A stretch of 64,000 nucleotides of DNA from Unio delphinus (taxonomy: Eukaryota; Mollusca; Bivalvia; Unionida; Unionidae). The stretch's first letter is position 1. Every line of letters begins with the position of its first letter. Of the stretch, positions 53,167 to 64,000 are shown one piece after another. A program made the position numbers and the translations under genes. The stretch spans positions 6,783,001 through 6,847,000 of the forward strand of contig JAQISU010000233.1 of the NCBI GenBank assembly GCA_029339505.1, written 5' to 3'. Under the pieces are notes generated by a model that saw only the letters and a list, made by a program, of their open reading frames with translations, did no database searches and was not told the DNA's origin.

Positions 53167-53479
53167 AGCAATAATCAGACATATAAAGAACACTTTAATC
53201 AAAAAGCAAATGCAGTTGATTCTAATATTTTATTACTAGAACTTCTATTTTGTGATTTGCGGATTATATTTGGATTTGATTCGTAGAACTATAAGTTCTT
53301 GTTCTCATTTTTACATTGTTGTTCAAAGGAAATAAATGTTTTTTTTTAAATTCGGAAAGCTTGTTGTCATCACACTCTTCTTGTTACTGATTGAAAGATC
53401 CTAAACACATAGCAATAGGTATAAAAAAAGCAAAAGATAAGAATATCATTCCTGGATCTGAAAAGTCAGTAAAAATGAA

Positions 53480-53740
53480 TCGAATGAATGGTTGATGCAC
53501 CTATCCCAACTGTATGCATGAATTTTTCATGTCCGAAGGCCGTTTTGGAGAACACGTGATGCTCACACTGCAAACACAAGCCCCTTCCTTGAGTGATAAT
53601 TTGGAAAACATTGAACATTTAAAAGCCTGATGCAATTCCAAAAGTTGTCATCCAGTCTGTTTTTGAAGTATTATACTTGTCTTTAACCAGCGTGTCTACT
53701 GTTATAAGTGGTTAGCTCTGCATTAAAAACCTAATGATAA
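53480..53740. repeat. Dispersed repeat E, copy 3 (partial)
   Basis: Matches the left and middle part of copy 2 (50113-50400): tcatgtccgaaggccgtttt, gatgcaattccaaaagttgt and the gtctactgttataagtgg block. Confidence 0.72.
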
Positions 53741-53789
53741 TTTGTATTTATGGTAAGATAAGAACGTTCTTAGTCAATTAAAATTCATA

Positions 53790-53915
53790 CAATAGAAAGT
53801 GCATACACACCACCCACAAATGTAATAAATGTATACATATATTTTTCATGTGCGAATACCATTTTTGAGAATATAAGCATACAGTGCGAACACAAGCCCT
53901 ATCCATGAGCTTTAT
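53790..53915. repeat. Dispersed repeat E, copy 4 (left end only)
   Basis: Matches the start of copies 2 and 3 (ttttcatgtgcgaataccat, cacaagccctatccatgag), then runs into a TA tract. Copies 3 and 4 lie in tandem about 50 bases apart. Confidence 0.65.
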
Positions 53916-53916
53916 A

Positions 53917-53990
<74 letters not shown>
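53912..53990. repeat. (TA)n microsatellite
   Basis: About 78 bases of TA with one tg step. Confidence 0.96.
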
Positions 53991-53993
<3 letters not shown>

Positions 53994-54586
53994 CAGTTGT
54001 TACATAACATACACATTACATTACACATTTGAAAACTTATTAATATTTGCTGCAACGGAGACCATTGCACACCATAGTAACTACATGTACAATAAATAAA
54101 TAAATAAATAAATCTAAATCAAATACATAAACAATTCAATAAACATGAACAGTGAAAATGCATAATACTGTAAATATAAAAAAAATCAATGGGTTTTCTC
54201 CTCCACTGAGTGGTCTTTGTCTTAAGAGGTTTTTGTCCCATGGGGCTTTTATCCGACATTCCCTAATTTTATTTCAAGACACCATGACTGATGTTCCAAT
54301 CGACTAGTTCTGTTGATACCAGATAGCCCTGGCAGCAGATCATACTGTCTGAACTAACTTCTACCTGTGCGTTTTATGGGTCGTTCTGTACGTACGTTGC
54401 ACTGAAATTACTTTTAGGTGTGCGTAATCTTGGGCAAGGAAGAATGGACCGGGTATCTGTAAATAACTAAACATATTTATCTTGCTTCCGCGACATAAAA
54501 TTGAATGTCCACGATATGATATTTTGTGACAACGAGATAGCTGTTGACCGAGGGATGTAAGAAACGATAAACATTAGTTTTTATTT
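53991..54586. other. No gene recognised
   Basis: Includes a short (AAAT)n run near 54094-54112. Nothing else seen. Confidence 0.5.
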
Positions 54587-54785
54587 TTGGGTTATCGCCA
54601 TTTTCCAGCACACGATATGCCATATATGATGGAGAAAGAGCCCGGGAAAACGAAGACTGGCCCGCATTTTCACATACCGAATTGGGCTGTGTCGGAGCTT
54701 TGGGCTGTGTCGGAGCTTGAACCCACGCGGACATAACGTGAGATGTCTGTGATTGTAAAGGTGCTCACCTCAGACCACTTGGCCA
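54587..54785 (-). mobile_element. SINE-A copy, minus strand, with an internal 18-base duplication
   Basis: Plus strand shows the 3' end gggttatcgccattttccag, body remnants, B box gagcttgaacccacgc and head cctcagaccacttggccacc. The segment ttgggctgtgtcggagct occurs twice in tandem at about 54684-54719. Part of the body is deleted. Confidence 0.85.
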
Positions 54786-55254
54786 CCCTTCAGTAAAATA
54801 TTCGACGATACTCAAACTAGAAAACGTTTTGGTAAAAAATAGCTGTCGAATATTAGCAAAATGTGAATTATGCAATGTAAATTTAATTAGTTTACAAGAG
54901 AACATCTTAATTCCTGCTAAATCACCTGAAAGTTAACTCCGACTCAAAAAGGTGATCATGATATCAGAATATTGAATATGCACATTACTTACAGCATCGC
55001 TATTTGTATTTATTGGAATCTTGACAACACAACGCGTAATACGGCATGTTATTCGTTCTGTCAGGAGCTATTTTGGTCAGTCTAACAAACCCTTACCAAT
55101 CCTAATTATAAATCATCTTAAATCGGAAAGGGAACTCGCTTCTAGTTCCAAATTCAAGCTTAGAAGTCACCACACAGCTATGGAATTGACAAGTGGTTTA
55201 AAATATGGTTTGAATCCAATGGTATGATTCAAGCCGGTTTGATATCCTAGTGGC
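54786..55254. other. No gene recognised
   Basis: Unique-looking sequence, no coding signal. Confidence 0.5.
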
Positions 55255-56160
55255 GGCCACCGTGGTAGGGTGTGTTTTTATGGTTGGGTTGGGGTGCTCC
55301 CAATATTTAAAAGAAATATAGAAGTCGCACCCAGGCTCGATTTTGTAGGAAGTGAAGTTAATGACATAGAGGGAGGTAAAGCTCCATGCCAATTGAAACT
55401 CGATAAACAATCACATGATATTCTAAAACTGAAACTCGATAAACAATCACATGATATTCTAAAAGTGAAACTCGATAAACAATCACATGATATTCTAAAA
55501 GTAGATGTGATATGACAGGCTGTTACTGCCAGTGTGGTAGGTGTGTTTTTATGTTTGGGATAGGGGTGCTCCTAATATGTTATTTAAATTACTATAGACA
55601 GTCCCACAGAGGCTCGCCTTTGTAGGAAGTGAAATTAATGATTGAGAGGTAAGCTCCGTGCCCCCAATCAGCAATGCCATCAATGAAATTATTGAGTACA
55701 TTAAATGTGAAATTCAATTGAATTACAATTTAATACAGTGCAATAGGTAAATTGTTATAATTCTCCAATCACTCTTTATCTCCACCCTGTAACAGCCTAT
55801 TGCATTACTTGATATGTAGTGTGAGATAGCTTTTCACATGTCCTTGTATTTTATGCATCTGTGTATTCTATCATATTTATTCAATTCTTTCACCTCTTCC
55901 TCCCGAGGTGCTCCAAATTCTTTCTCCTCTCGACTTATCTATAATTCAATTCTCCTCCTCGAGTACTTTCCCTACTAGCCATCAATTCACAATCGACTTT
56001 TCCACACTTCTTTATTCCGTCTCCTTCCTTGAGACTAGCTATACCGGAAGTCGGTCCCATAAACACTTCCTGTGAAAACATAATGACGATATCATATTTC
56101 CTAGACATCTCGTCTCACACTAACCAAAAATCACAATAATCAATCATCAGATAACGGCTA
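55255..56160 (+). repeat. Dispersed repeat G, copy 3, with partial tandem duplication
   Basis: Main copy 55504-56160 matches 27757-28480 (reversed) and 31735-32365. A second partial copy precedes it: 55255-55388 (gtagggtgtgtttttatggt to gtaaagctccatgcc) corresponds to 55537-55662 of the same element. Between the two lies the 36-bp array. Ends near caatcatcagataac. The pyrimidine-rich tract is at about 55880-56035. No coding capacity seen. Confidence 0.78.
55396..55503. repeat. 36-bp tandem repeat within repeat G, 3 copies
   Basis: Unit aaactcgataaacaatcaca followed by tgatattctaaaagtg. Present once in copy 1 of repeat G (about 28410-28445, reverse strand). Confidence 0.92.
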
Positions 56161-56171
56161 TTCCTTTTTTC

Positions 56172-56282
56172 AGTGGCGCCACGAGAGGCCGAGTGGTCAA
56201 AAGCGCTCTCGGTTACGGATCACTGCCATCTCACCTTTGTTTGCGTGGGTTCGAGACTCGGATTCAGCCAATGTGAGTATGG
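56172..56282 (+). mobile_element. SINE-A 5' half, left of the LINE
   Basis: tRNA-like head gaggccgagtggtcaaaagc with B box gggttcgagactc and the first body bases, ending at gtgagtatg where LINE sequence begins. The matching 3' part of a SINE-A lies at 58908-58992 on the other side of the LINE. Confidence 0.88.
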
Positions 56283-58862
56283 GGCTACGATTCTACTGGA
56301 GTATGGAAATTGGATAGGTAGCAACCTAATAATTCTTGGAAACTTCAACTTTCACTTGGAATGTCATGAAAGATCAAACACATAAAAATTCCTGGATTCC
56401 ATTCATGTTTTCAGTTAACCATCCAATCCATAAACATGGTCGCATTTTAGACTGGATTCTTCATAGAGCTGATAATATTCTACGGTCCACCCTTGTATTC
56501 CACGAACTTGCATCAGATCACCTCTGCATTATATACCATCAGACACTAACCTTCCAACTTTATTTGCTACTAATAGAAACCTCCGTATGATAAATAGAAC
56601 CAAACTAATCCATGGCATCCAAGAAAACCTAACAACTTGATTACATCCAACAGCAGAACGACTCGATAGCTGCCTACGTTCATTGCTTGAAAAACATGCC
56701 ACAGCCACCAAGTGCAGAGTATCAATTCAAAAGTGGTATCTGTGGTATATCAGTGTTAGGGACCATCGTCGCACAACTAATAGAGACCGCCGTAAACGGA
56801 GAAGCTTTGGCTTTCCACCAGACTCACTATTCAAAAGCAAATATATGAAGCCGCTAAGAAGAACGTCACAAACAAAACCCATTTAGCCAACTTATCCCAC
56901 TACATTACTAAGATCACGGAGAGTTCTAACTGCAAAGAGCTCTTCGAGAATGCTAACAAACTAATGTCACGGAAGAAGAGTATACCACTTCCAACTACCA
57001 TCTCTCCAGTAGAGCTTCCGGACCTGTTTGCAAATTTCTTCCCAGACAAGGTGAAAAGCATTAGGGATAAGCTTGGCAACACAATTTCAATTGACTCGTC
57101 GTCACCATACAGTTAAAATATAGAATGTTAGCGACAACCGTTAACAGCATTTCAACCTGTCTCTATGGATTTAGTGCAAACAATCGTGATGAAGAGTGCC
57201 AAAAAAGTCATGTGAACTTTATCCAATTCCAACAGCACTGTTGATTGAGTGTTTAGAACCAATATTGTCTTCACTAATTGATGTTATTAATACCTCTCTC
57301 TCATCCGGGGAATTACTATCATTTTTCAAAACTGCCATTGTAAAACCTCTGCTGAAGAAACCGACACTCGACCAAAACATTTTAAGGAACTACCGCTGAG
57401 TTTGTAATCTACCGTTAATATAAAAAAGGTTGTTTACTAGGATTTGTTTTATTTGAGGATTATTTTTGGATTTGATTCGTAGAATCATAACCTAATCTGA
57501 ATTCAAACAGTCTTTTTAGCAATGTGCAGTCTGCATATCACCTTTGGCACAGTACTGAAACTTCTCTTCTGAAAGTAGTTAATGATATTCTCTCTGCTTT
57601 GGATAGCGGAAAGATTATAGTCCTCACCCTCCATGATTTGTCTGCAACATTTCATATAATAGACCATGATATATTACTTAACCGTCTCCAGCATTTAGTT
57701 GGCATTGACAATAGAGCCTTACCGTGTTTCAAGCCCTACTTAGTGAAGAGCACACAAATTGTATCTGCAAATGGAATACACTCTAGCCCAGTTGATCTAT
57801 ACAATGGTGTTCCACAAGGGTCTGTTCTTGGACCAGCCGCTCTCGAGTGTCATAGATCTGATGATTTCACCAATTGCAGCTGATGACACCTAAATATACC
57901 GTCTATCTACCAAACTGAAGTTGATGCTAACATCCAAGGAATAGAGAGGTACATTTTGGATGTGAAATCATGGATGACATGTAACAAGCTGCAGATGAAT
58001 GATGATAAAACTGATCACAACACAAAGAATGTATCATTCATGTCCCTACGTCAAACAATAAATATCATCAACACCACTATTCAATTCACACAATTAGTAC
58101 GAAACCTGTTTACGAAACCTGTGTGATACTCTAGACAGTACCCTCACATTGCACCATCATGAACATGTATACAAGGCTGCATATTTTGAGCTGAGACACA
58201 TCAGTTCCGTTCACAAATATCTTTCAGTTGATGCCACTAAAACATTTTTGTGCTCATTAATACCTTCAAGACTGGACTATTGTAACTCAGCTCTGTCTGG
58301 TTCGTCTTAAAATATACTCTAGAAACTTTAAAAAGTTCAAAACACAGCTGCTCGGATAATCTTTAGAGTACCTCGATCAGAGCGCACGTTCCCGCTGTTC
58401 TGTACCCTACTAAGGCTATCTATTCGATCCATAATCAACCATAACATTTGTTCTCTGTGCTACGTTTCACCGATAGACTCCTGTCCAACATACCTATCTG
58501 GCCTCACCCGCGTGTATACACAAGCAAGATACTTACGCTCCTCTTTTGACAATCGCATACTCATTATTCCCACTATGAAATGAAGTCATATGGACAACGT
58601 TCTGTTGAATACCAAGGCCCAGCAACGTGGAACAAATTGCCCATCAACATTAGACACAAAGACACAGTGATCCCTTCAAGAGGGCTCTTAAAACTCACCT
58701 TTTTCAACTGTAAGAACAAACTTAAAGACCTAATAATATTTCCTACCTTAAATATTTCCATAATTTTTTTTATGTGTTCAAATTTCATGGTGTTTTGTTT
58801 TCTTTTTATTGGCAGTCATATCATTATAGATGTTTCTAAAGATTAGGCGCTATACGAAATCC

Positions 58863-58905
<43 letters not shown>
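56283..58905 (+). mobile_element. L2/CR1-like LINE, 5'-truncated, degraded, with (ATT)n tail
   Basis: A non-LTR retrotransposon read left to right: the second half of an apurinic-like endonuclease, a spacer, reverse transcriptase with recognisable motifs, C-terminal region and short 3' UTR. It ends ggcgctatacgaaatcctta running into (ATT)n at about 58862-58905. The order and motifs (SDH, VPQGSVLGP, ADDT, SRLDYCNS, GPATWN) fit the L2/CR1 group. Many stops and frameshifts make it inactive. About 65 bases at 57431-57495 do not belong to the LINE and resemble 53235-53300. Confidence 0.9.
56320..58790 (+). pseudogene. Broken LINE endonuclease-reverse transcriptase ORF
   Basis: The pieces occur in the expected order. 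The endonuclease motif reads GNFN at 56338-56349 where GDFN is usual, and SDH lies at 56513-56521. An RT lead-in at 57196-57399 (CELYPIPTALL to KPLLKKPTLDQ) is cut by a TGA. The RT core at 57524-57883 has TFH where AFD is usual. VPQGSVLGP lies at 57809-57835 and the catalytic Asp pair at 57882-57887, inside AADDT where FADDT is usual, followed by a stop. SRLDYCNSALSG lies near 58267-58303 and the C-terminal YQGPATWNKLPINIRH region near 58610-58655. The frame changes several times, so no single translation is possible. Confidence 0.88.
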
Positions 58906-58907
<2 letters not shown>

Positions 58908-58908
<1 letters not shown>

Positions 58909-58992
58909 GTTTTCCCGGGTTTACCCTCCACCTATCCCACCTATCTTGTGCTGAAAAATGGCGTTAAACCCTACAAGAACAAGAACAACAAA
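58908..58992 (+). mobile_element. SINE-A 3' part, right of the LINE
   Basis: Starts gttttcccgggtttaccctc, continues with tgtgctgaaaaatggcgtta and ends cctacaagaacaagaacaac. About 70 bases of SINE body are missing between this and the left half at 56172-56282. Confidence 0.88.
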
Positions 58993-59714
58993 CCATTATG
59001 GGTCACACATTCGTGCACATCGAAAGTACCGTTACGATCTTGCATGGTAAACAATGTCGTTATATATATATATATATATATACATATATTTCCTACGTTT
59101 TCTTGACAAAATACCTTTTTTTTTCTTGTTTGCCTTATCCGTCCATCACAATCTTAAGGCAACTACTAAGTTCCTAACTCGAAAATACTTAATTAAATTT
59201 GGATGAAAATGGTGACCACATCCTCTCTGAATTCTTATTGGATGTAGATTCTACCAGATTATATTGAACTTAGCAATGTACCAGGGTCGTATGTCAACGT
59301 GGTGAGATTTACGACGCCTTTTAGGGTCCTTTGTTCTTGAATAAAACTTTCAACGTCTTCGTGCGACCTTTCACACCATTGCGAAGAAAGACCAACTTTA
59401 GCCGCAGTGTCTAACATATACACATGGCTACTAACCGTTTCTTCGTTTCCCTAACTTAAGCAATATAGGTTAGGGCAATTTGACAACCTGGCACTACACT
59501 TTTCTTTACTTCTTATAAATCGGTAATGTAGTTGAAGAAATCATAACTCAAAAATGTGCATGGGCCCGTTTAAACGACATTTTGAACCAATTATTTAAGT
59601 TTCAGCGGTCTCGATGTTGCTGTTACAAAGCAAAATATGGTGATGTCTGCATATATTTCAATTCTGAATGTACTATTTCAGTTTCGCATTTGTGTGCCTT
59701 CAGCAAAAAAATAT
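58993..59714. other. No gene recognised
   Basis: Contains a short TA tract near 59060-59090. No coding signal. Confidence 0.5.
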
Positions 59715-59968
59715 GTGCAAGTGCGTGTGTGATTATATGTGATTAGGATTTTTATCGTAGCTTTAACAATGTTTCAATCATATCGCTACGAGGTCTGCAG
59801 TGCGGCAGTTTATAGTGATGTCTAGTACTGGATCATCATACCGCATACATGTAGCATGATGTCCCACCCAGCCACATTATCCAGATACCAGGCCTACCAG
59901 TCCTAACACTAACCTTAATGCTGAGCGCCTAGCGAGGCAGCTGTTAGTACCAATTTTGTAAGTCTTGT
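59715..59968 (-). mobile_element. SINE-B copy, minus strand, head truncated
   Basis: Plus strand reads from a GT-rich tail (gtgcgtgtgtgattatatg) through gattaggatttttatcgtag and the body to ggcagctgttagtaccaatt and gtaagtcttgtatgga, where the tRNA-like head is missing. Confidence 0.88.
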
Positions 59969-60743
59969 ATGGATCAAAGCTATTCGCATGCGCACTTCTC
60001 TCCCTTCCCCTTCTTCTCGCGCAGCCACTGCCTAGGTTTGCATTTAATCACAAAATGGGTCATGGCTATAGAAAAATGTCCAAGTAACCAGGGGAGTTTA
60101 TTTCTTTTTAATTTACACAAATTATTTATATCATCCGTTCCATCTGTTATGGAAAAATGTAAACTTGTATACTCTTATTTAATGTATTAAGTGCGGAATG
60201 AGAAGAATGCTGAGCGGAATTGCTCCCGGGATCCAAGCGAAGGGAAAACATGTTTTTCTTTCTCTTTTCAGTTGAAAACGTTTTCACTTTCACCTTAGCA
60301 TAACGGGGATGATTCTCCACAGAACCTTTAAGTAAAAATGGGGAGGCTCGAGATTGTCAACTAACATTTTTTTTAAAAAAATTCTGAAGGAAAATTATAG
60401 GTGCTACTAAAGAATATTGGCCTCGGGTGCCTTATACCTTCCCGCAGCCACTGGGTTTGAGTTTTCAACGATAACAAGACGTTTAAGATATTCTCAAAAA
60501 CATTTGCAGTCGATTATTAGTATTGTCAAATACATAGGAGAGTTCCTTTGTCGCAAATTATGTAAAATACGCCTATTAAACGTTTTGACTTGATATTGGT
60601 AAAAAGATATTGTTACAACTTGTACTATATGAAAAAGTGACGAAGATGTCAGTAATTGTTATAACAGGCGAAACATGCATTTCAAGTAAAACTTGTTTAC
60701 ATGATCCAGGATTTTCTTACGTATGTAACAATCAGTGATTCCG

Positions 60744-60764
60744 GTGCGTGCGTGCGTGCGTGCG

Positions 60765-60819
<55 letters not shown>
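60744..60819. repeat. (GTGC)n-(GA)n compound microsatellite
   Basis: About six GTGC units switch to about 25 GA units. Confidence 0.95.
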
Positions 60820-60825
<6 letters not shown>

Positions 60826-60946
60826 AATTATATCCCTAAATCTCCTGTAACGTCATCAAACAAGTTAAAAGTATTATTAATTGAATAAATAATATATTTA
60901 GTATTTGAAGAGTGTTTTCATGTGATAAATAAAGCTCCTTTGTAGA

Positions 60947-61075
60947 GGACATGGATGTAATAACCGAAGCTTGTTTTAAGAGGACTTGGATAGCCTAAGC
61001 TTGTTTTAAGAGAACTTGAATGTGATAACCGAAGTTCGTTTTAAGAGTATTTGGATGTGATAACCGTACTTGGAT
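60947..61075. repeat. Degenerate tandem repeat of about 42 bp, 3 copies
   Basis: Units share aagcttgttttaagag, an acttgga-like segment and gtgataaccg, with deletions between copies. Confidence 0.78.
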
Positions 61076-61192
61076 GTGACTAATCTATAGAAGCTCTAAG
61101 CGCTTTATGTTCGACTGCACTACAGGAAAACAAAAAGCAAAAACCATGAAATTGGAAACGATAAAAATATGCTGAAAACATATAAGATAGAA
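61076..61192 (-). mobile_element. LINE 3' UTR fragment, minus strand
   Basis: Matches 525-640 and the reverse complement of about 58750-58850: ctaatctatagaagctctaa and aaccatgaaattggaaacga are the shared blocks. The (AAT)n tail is absent. Confidence 0.65.
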
Positions 61193-61198
61193 AAATGT

Positions 61199-61287
61199 GT
61201 TGTTTTTAGAGTTTAACGCCATTTTTCAGCACAATATAGACTATATATGGCGGCCAATATTAATGGTGGAGGAAGAACCCGGGAAAA
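61199..61287 (-). mobile_element. SINE-A 3' fragment, minus strand
   Basis: Plus strand reads gagtttaacgccatttttca, then atggcggccaatattaatgg and ends gaagaacccgggaaaatata, where a TA/CT tract begins. It adjoins the LINE fragment on its left. Confidence 0.85.
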
Positions 61288-61315
61288 TATATATATATCT
61301 ATATATCTCTATATA

Positions 61316-61394
<79 letters not shown>
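61288..61394. repeat. Compound (TA)n-(CT)n-(TA)n microsatellite
   Basis: Short TA and TATC steps, about 52 bases of CT, then about 25 bases of TA. Confidence 0.95.
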
Positions 61395-61835
61395 CTGACA
61401 CCACCACCCTAATGGCATGATATTATAAACGGTTATATTTTGAACTGGTCTTGACACTAGACTCATCTCTAAAAAATAAAGAAATTTATCAAGAAGTAAA
61501 CGAAATATAATTTAAAGGAACCACTTATGGCTGACTATACATATAAATCGCTAGCAAGACTGAATCAGGATCTAACAAAGAAGGTCAAGTTTCTCGGTAG
61601 TCTTGTCCTATAGTTCCAACGGTTGTGTATAATTTACGCTTTCACACTGTTGTCGTTAAAAAGTATTTAACCGAAAAAAGGCGAACAAAAACAATTATTG
61701 CTTTAATCAGCAAAAATGTCCAAAGTCGTAATTAGTTAATAATATGGCTCAATTATGTGAATAAAGATATGATGTGCCAAGATCATGTCTGAAATTTAAA
61801 GTGTCTCTCCTTATATTTCGACTGTCAGCATAGTC

Positions 61836-61836
61836 A

Positions 61837-61934
<98 letters not shown>

Positions 61935-62054
61935 GGATTTGTAACGCAGCTTTACCAATTGTTCAGTCATGTCGCTGCGATGTCTGCAGTGAGGCAGTTT
62001 ATAGTGATTTCTAGCACTCTGGCATCATGCCGCCGACATGCTGAGCGCCAAGTG
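61836..62054 (-). mobile_element. SINE-B-derived insertion with (GT)n-(GA)n tail and internal deletion
   Basis: The GT and GA tract (61836-61930) is followed by SINE-B sequence in minus orientation, from gattaggatttgtaacgcag to catcatgccgccgacatg. It then jumps directly to ctgagcgccaagtgag, which in other copies lies about 80 bases further on. The tRNA-like head is absent. The paralogous flank at 52281-52300 lacks all of this and has about 16 other bases instead. Confidence 0.86.
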
Positions 62055-62174
62055 AGACATGTTTATCTGAGAAATATTGTTCCAACAGGATTTAGTGCCG
62101 CCATCACAACTGTCAAGACAAAGAGAATTAAAAGGAAAACAGGGTAGATTCCATTCCAAAATTACTGATCATCG

Positions 62175-62180
62175 TTTATT
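62175..62180 (-). promoter_or_regulatory. Putative polyadenylation signal AATAAA of the alpha-tubulin gene
   Basis: Plus-strand tttatt equals AATAAA on the minus strand, about 305 bases after the stop codon. It is the nearest perfect hexamer I find downstream of the stop. It sits in a 19-base block conserved exactly in the paralogous flank (hexamer at 52456-52461). Confidence 0.55.
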
Positions 62181-62485
62181 TCTACTAAAAATCAATTCTT
62201 AAAACAAAACAATGAAAATGCCCTCTTAGTTCAGTCAAAAAGAGAAAGATTTCTTGAATAACGTTTGACCTTGGGAATATACTTGGAAAGATGCTTCGTT
62301 AAGTAGTTTGCATAAAATTGGTTGATGAGGTAGACGCAAAAGAAGAATTGATTGTGTTGCAGAACCACAAGTTGTTTTCAACAACGTAATCTTAGAATGT
62401 TATTTTTTTAGTGATCGGACATTTACAAACTTGTCTTGGTTTTGGTTTAGTCAACCTTAACGATGGTGTTAGTGCATACAAGTTC

Positions 62486-64000
<1,515 letters not shown>

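Larger units (their letters stand above)
59969..61075. other. No gene recognised; two tandem repeats
   Basis: Apart from the repeats at 60744-60819 and 60947-61075 there are only short frames, including a 73-codon plus frame at 59969-60190 without a motif. Confidence 0.5.
61547..62430 (-). repeat. Alpha-tubulin 3' UTR and downstream flank shared with 52012-52715
   Basis: Downstream side of the tubulin gene (minus strand). It is collinear with 52012-52715 except for the SINE-B-derived insertion at 61836-62054, which is absent from the other copy. The part to the right of about 62175 is probably transcribed 3' UTR. Confidence 0.78.

Noticed and set aside
56529..57082. Minus-strand frames of 60 codons across the LINE
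   Set aside because: They are antisense to the endonuclease-RT region of the LINE.

Overview
The window is gene-poor, AT-rich, repeat-dense animal nuclear DNA. Protein-coding sequence is confined to one place: the 3' exon of a spliced alpha-tubulin gene on the minus strand at the right edge (62486-63615), whose upstream exons lie beyond base 64000. The mix of huge (TA)n and (TATG)n tracts, two families of tRNA-derived SINEs, an L2/CR1-like LINE and small DNA transposons points to an invertebrate, most plausibly a marine lophotrochozoan such as a mollusc. That taxon is an inference and is not proven by any single feature.

Layout. 0-9 kb: microsatellites, a reverse-oriented LINE 3' end, two SINE-A copies, and long stretches with nothing recognisable. 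9.7-10.8 kb: a TIR element with a 10-bp target duplication whose ends are built of tandem 14-bp motifs (Mutator-like by target-site length). 12.8-20.3 kb: 35-bp, 24-bp and 23-bp minisatellites, a SINE-A, a hAT-like MITE at 16.8 kb and very long TA tracts. 22-38 kb: pieces of dispersed repeat families E, F and G, SINE-B copies, a two-variant 47-bp satellite array split by a SINE-B, and a pogo-like DNA transposon with TA target duplication and a surviving DNA-binding exon (35.6-37.1 kb). 40.5-42.8 kb: a 35-bp minisatellite, a 145-bp perfect copy of part of it inserted in a different 52-bp minisatellite, and a head-to-head SINE pair. 46-56 kb: second copies of families E, G and H and a young full-length SINE-A with a perfect 10-bp target duplication. 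56.2-59 kb: a 2.6-kb broken LINE lying inside a SINE-A. 61.5-62.4 kb: the alpha-tubulin 3' UTR and downstream flank, which has a non-coding paralogous copy about 9.5 kb away at 52.0-52.7 kb.

No operon, CRISPR array, defence system or coordinated gene set is visible. What the window does show well is repeat turnover: paralogous copies of the same dispersed repeat let one see single units in one copy that became tandem arrays in another, elements inserted into elements, and retroposon tails associated with microsatellites. Family letters (SINE-A, SINE-B, E, F, G, H) are my own labels from within-window comparison. No database was consulted, all alignments were made by eye, and most boundaries are accurate only to about 10-20 bases.
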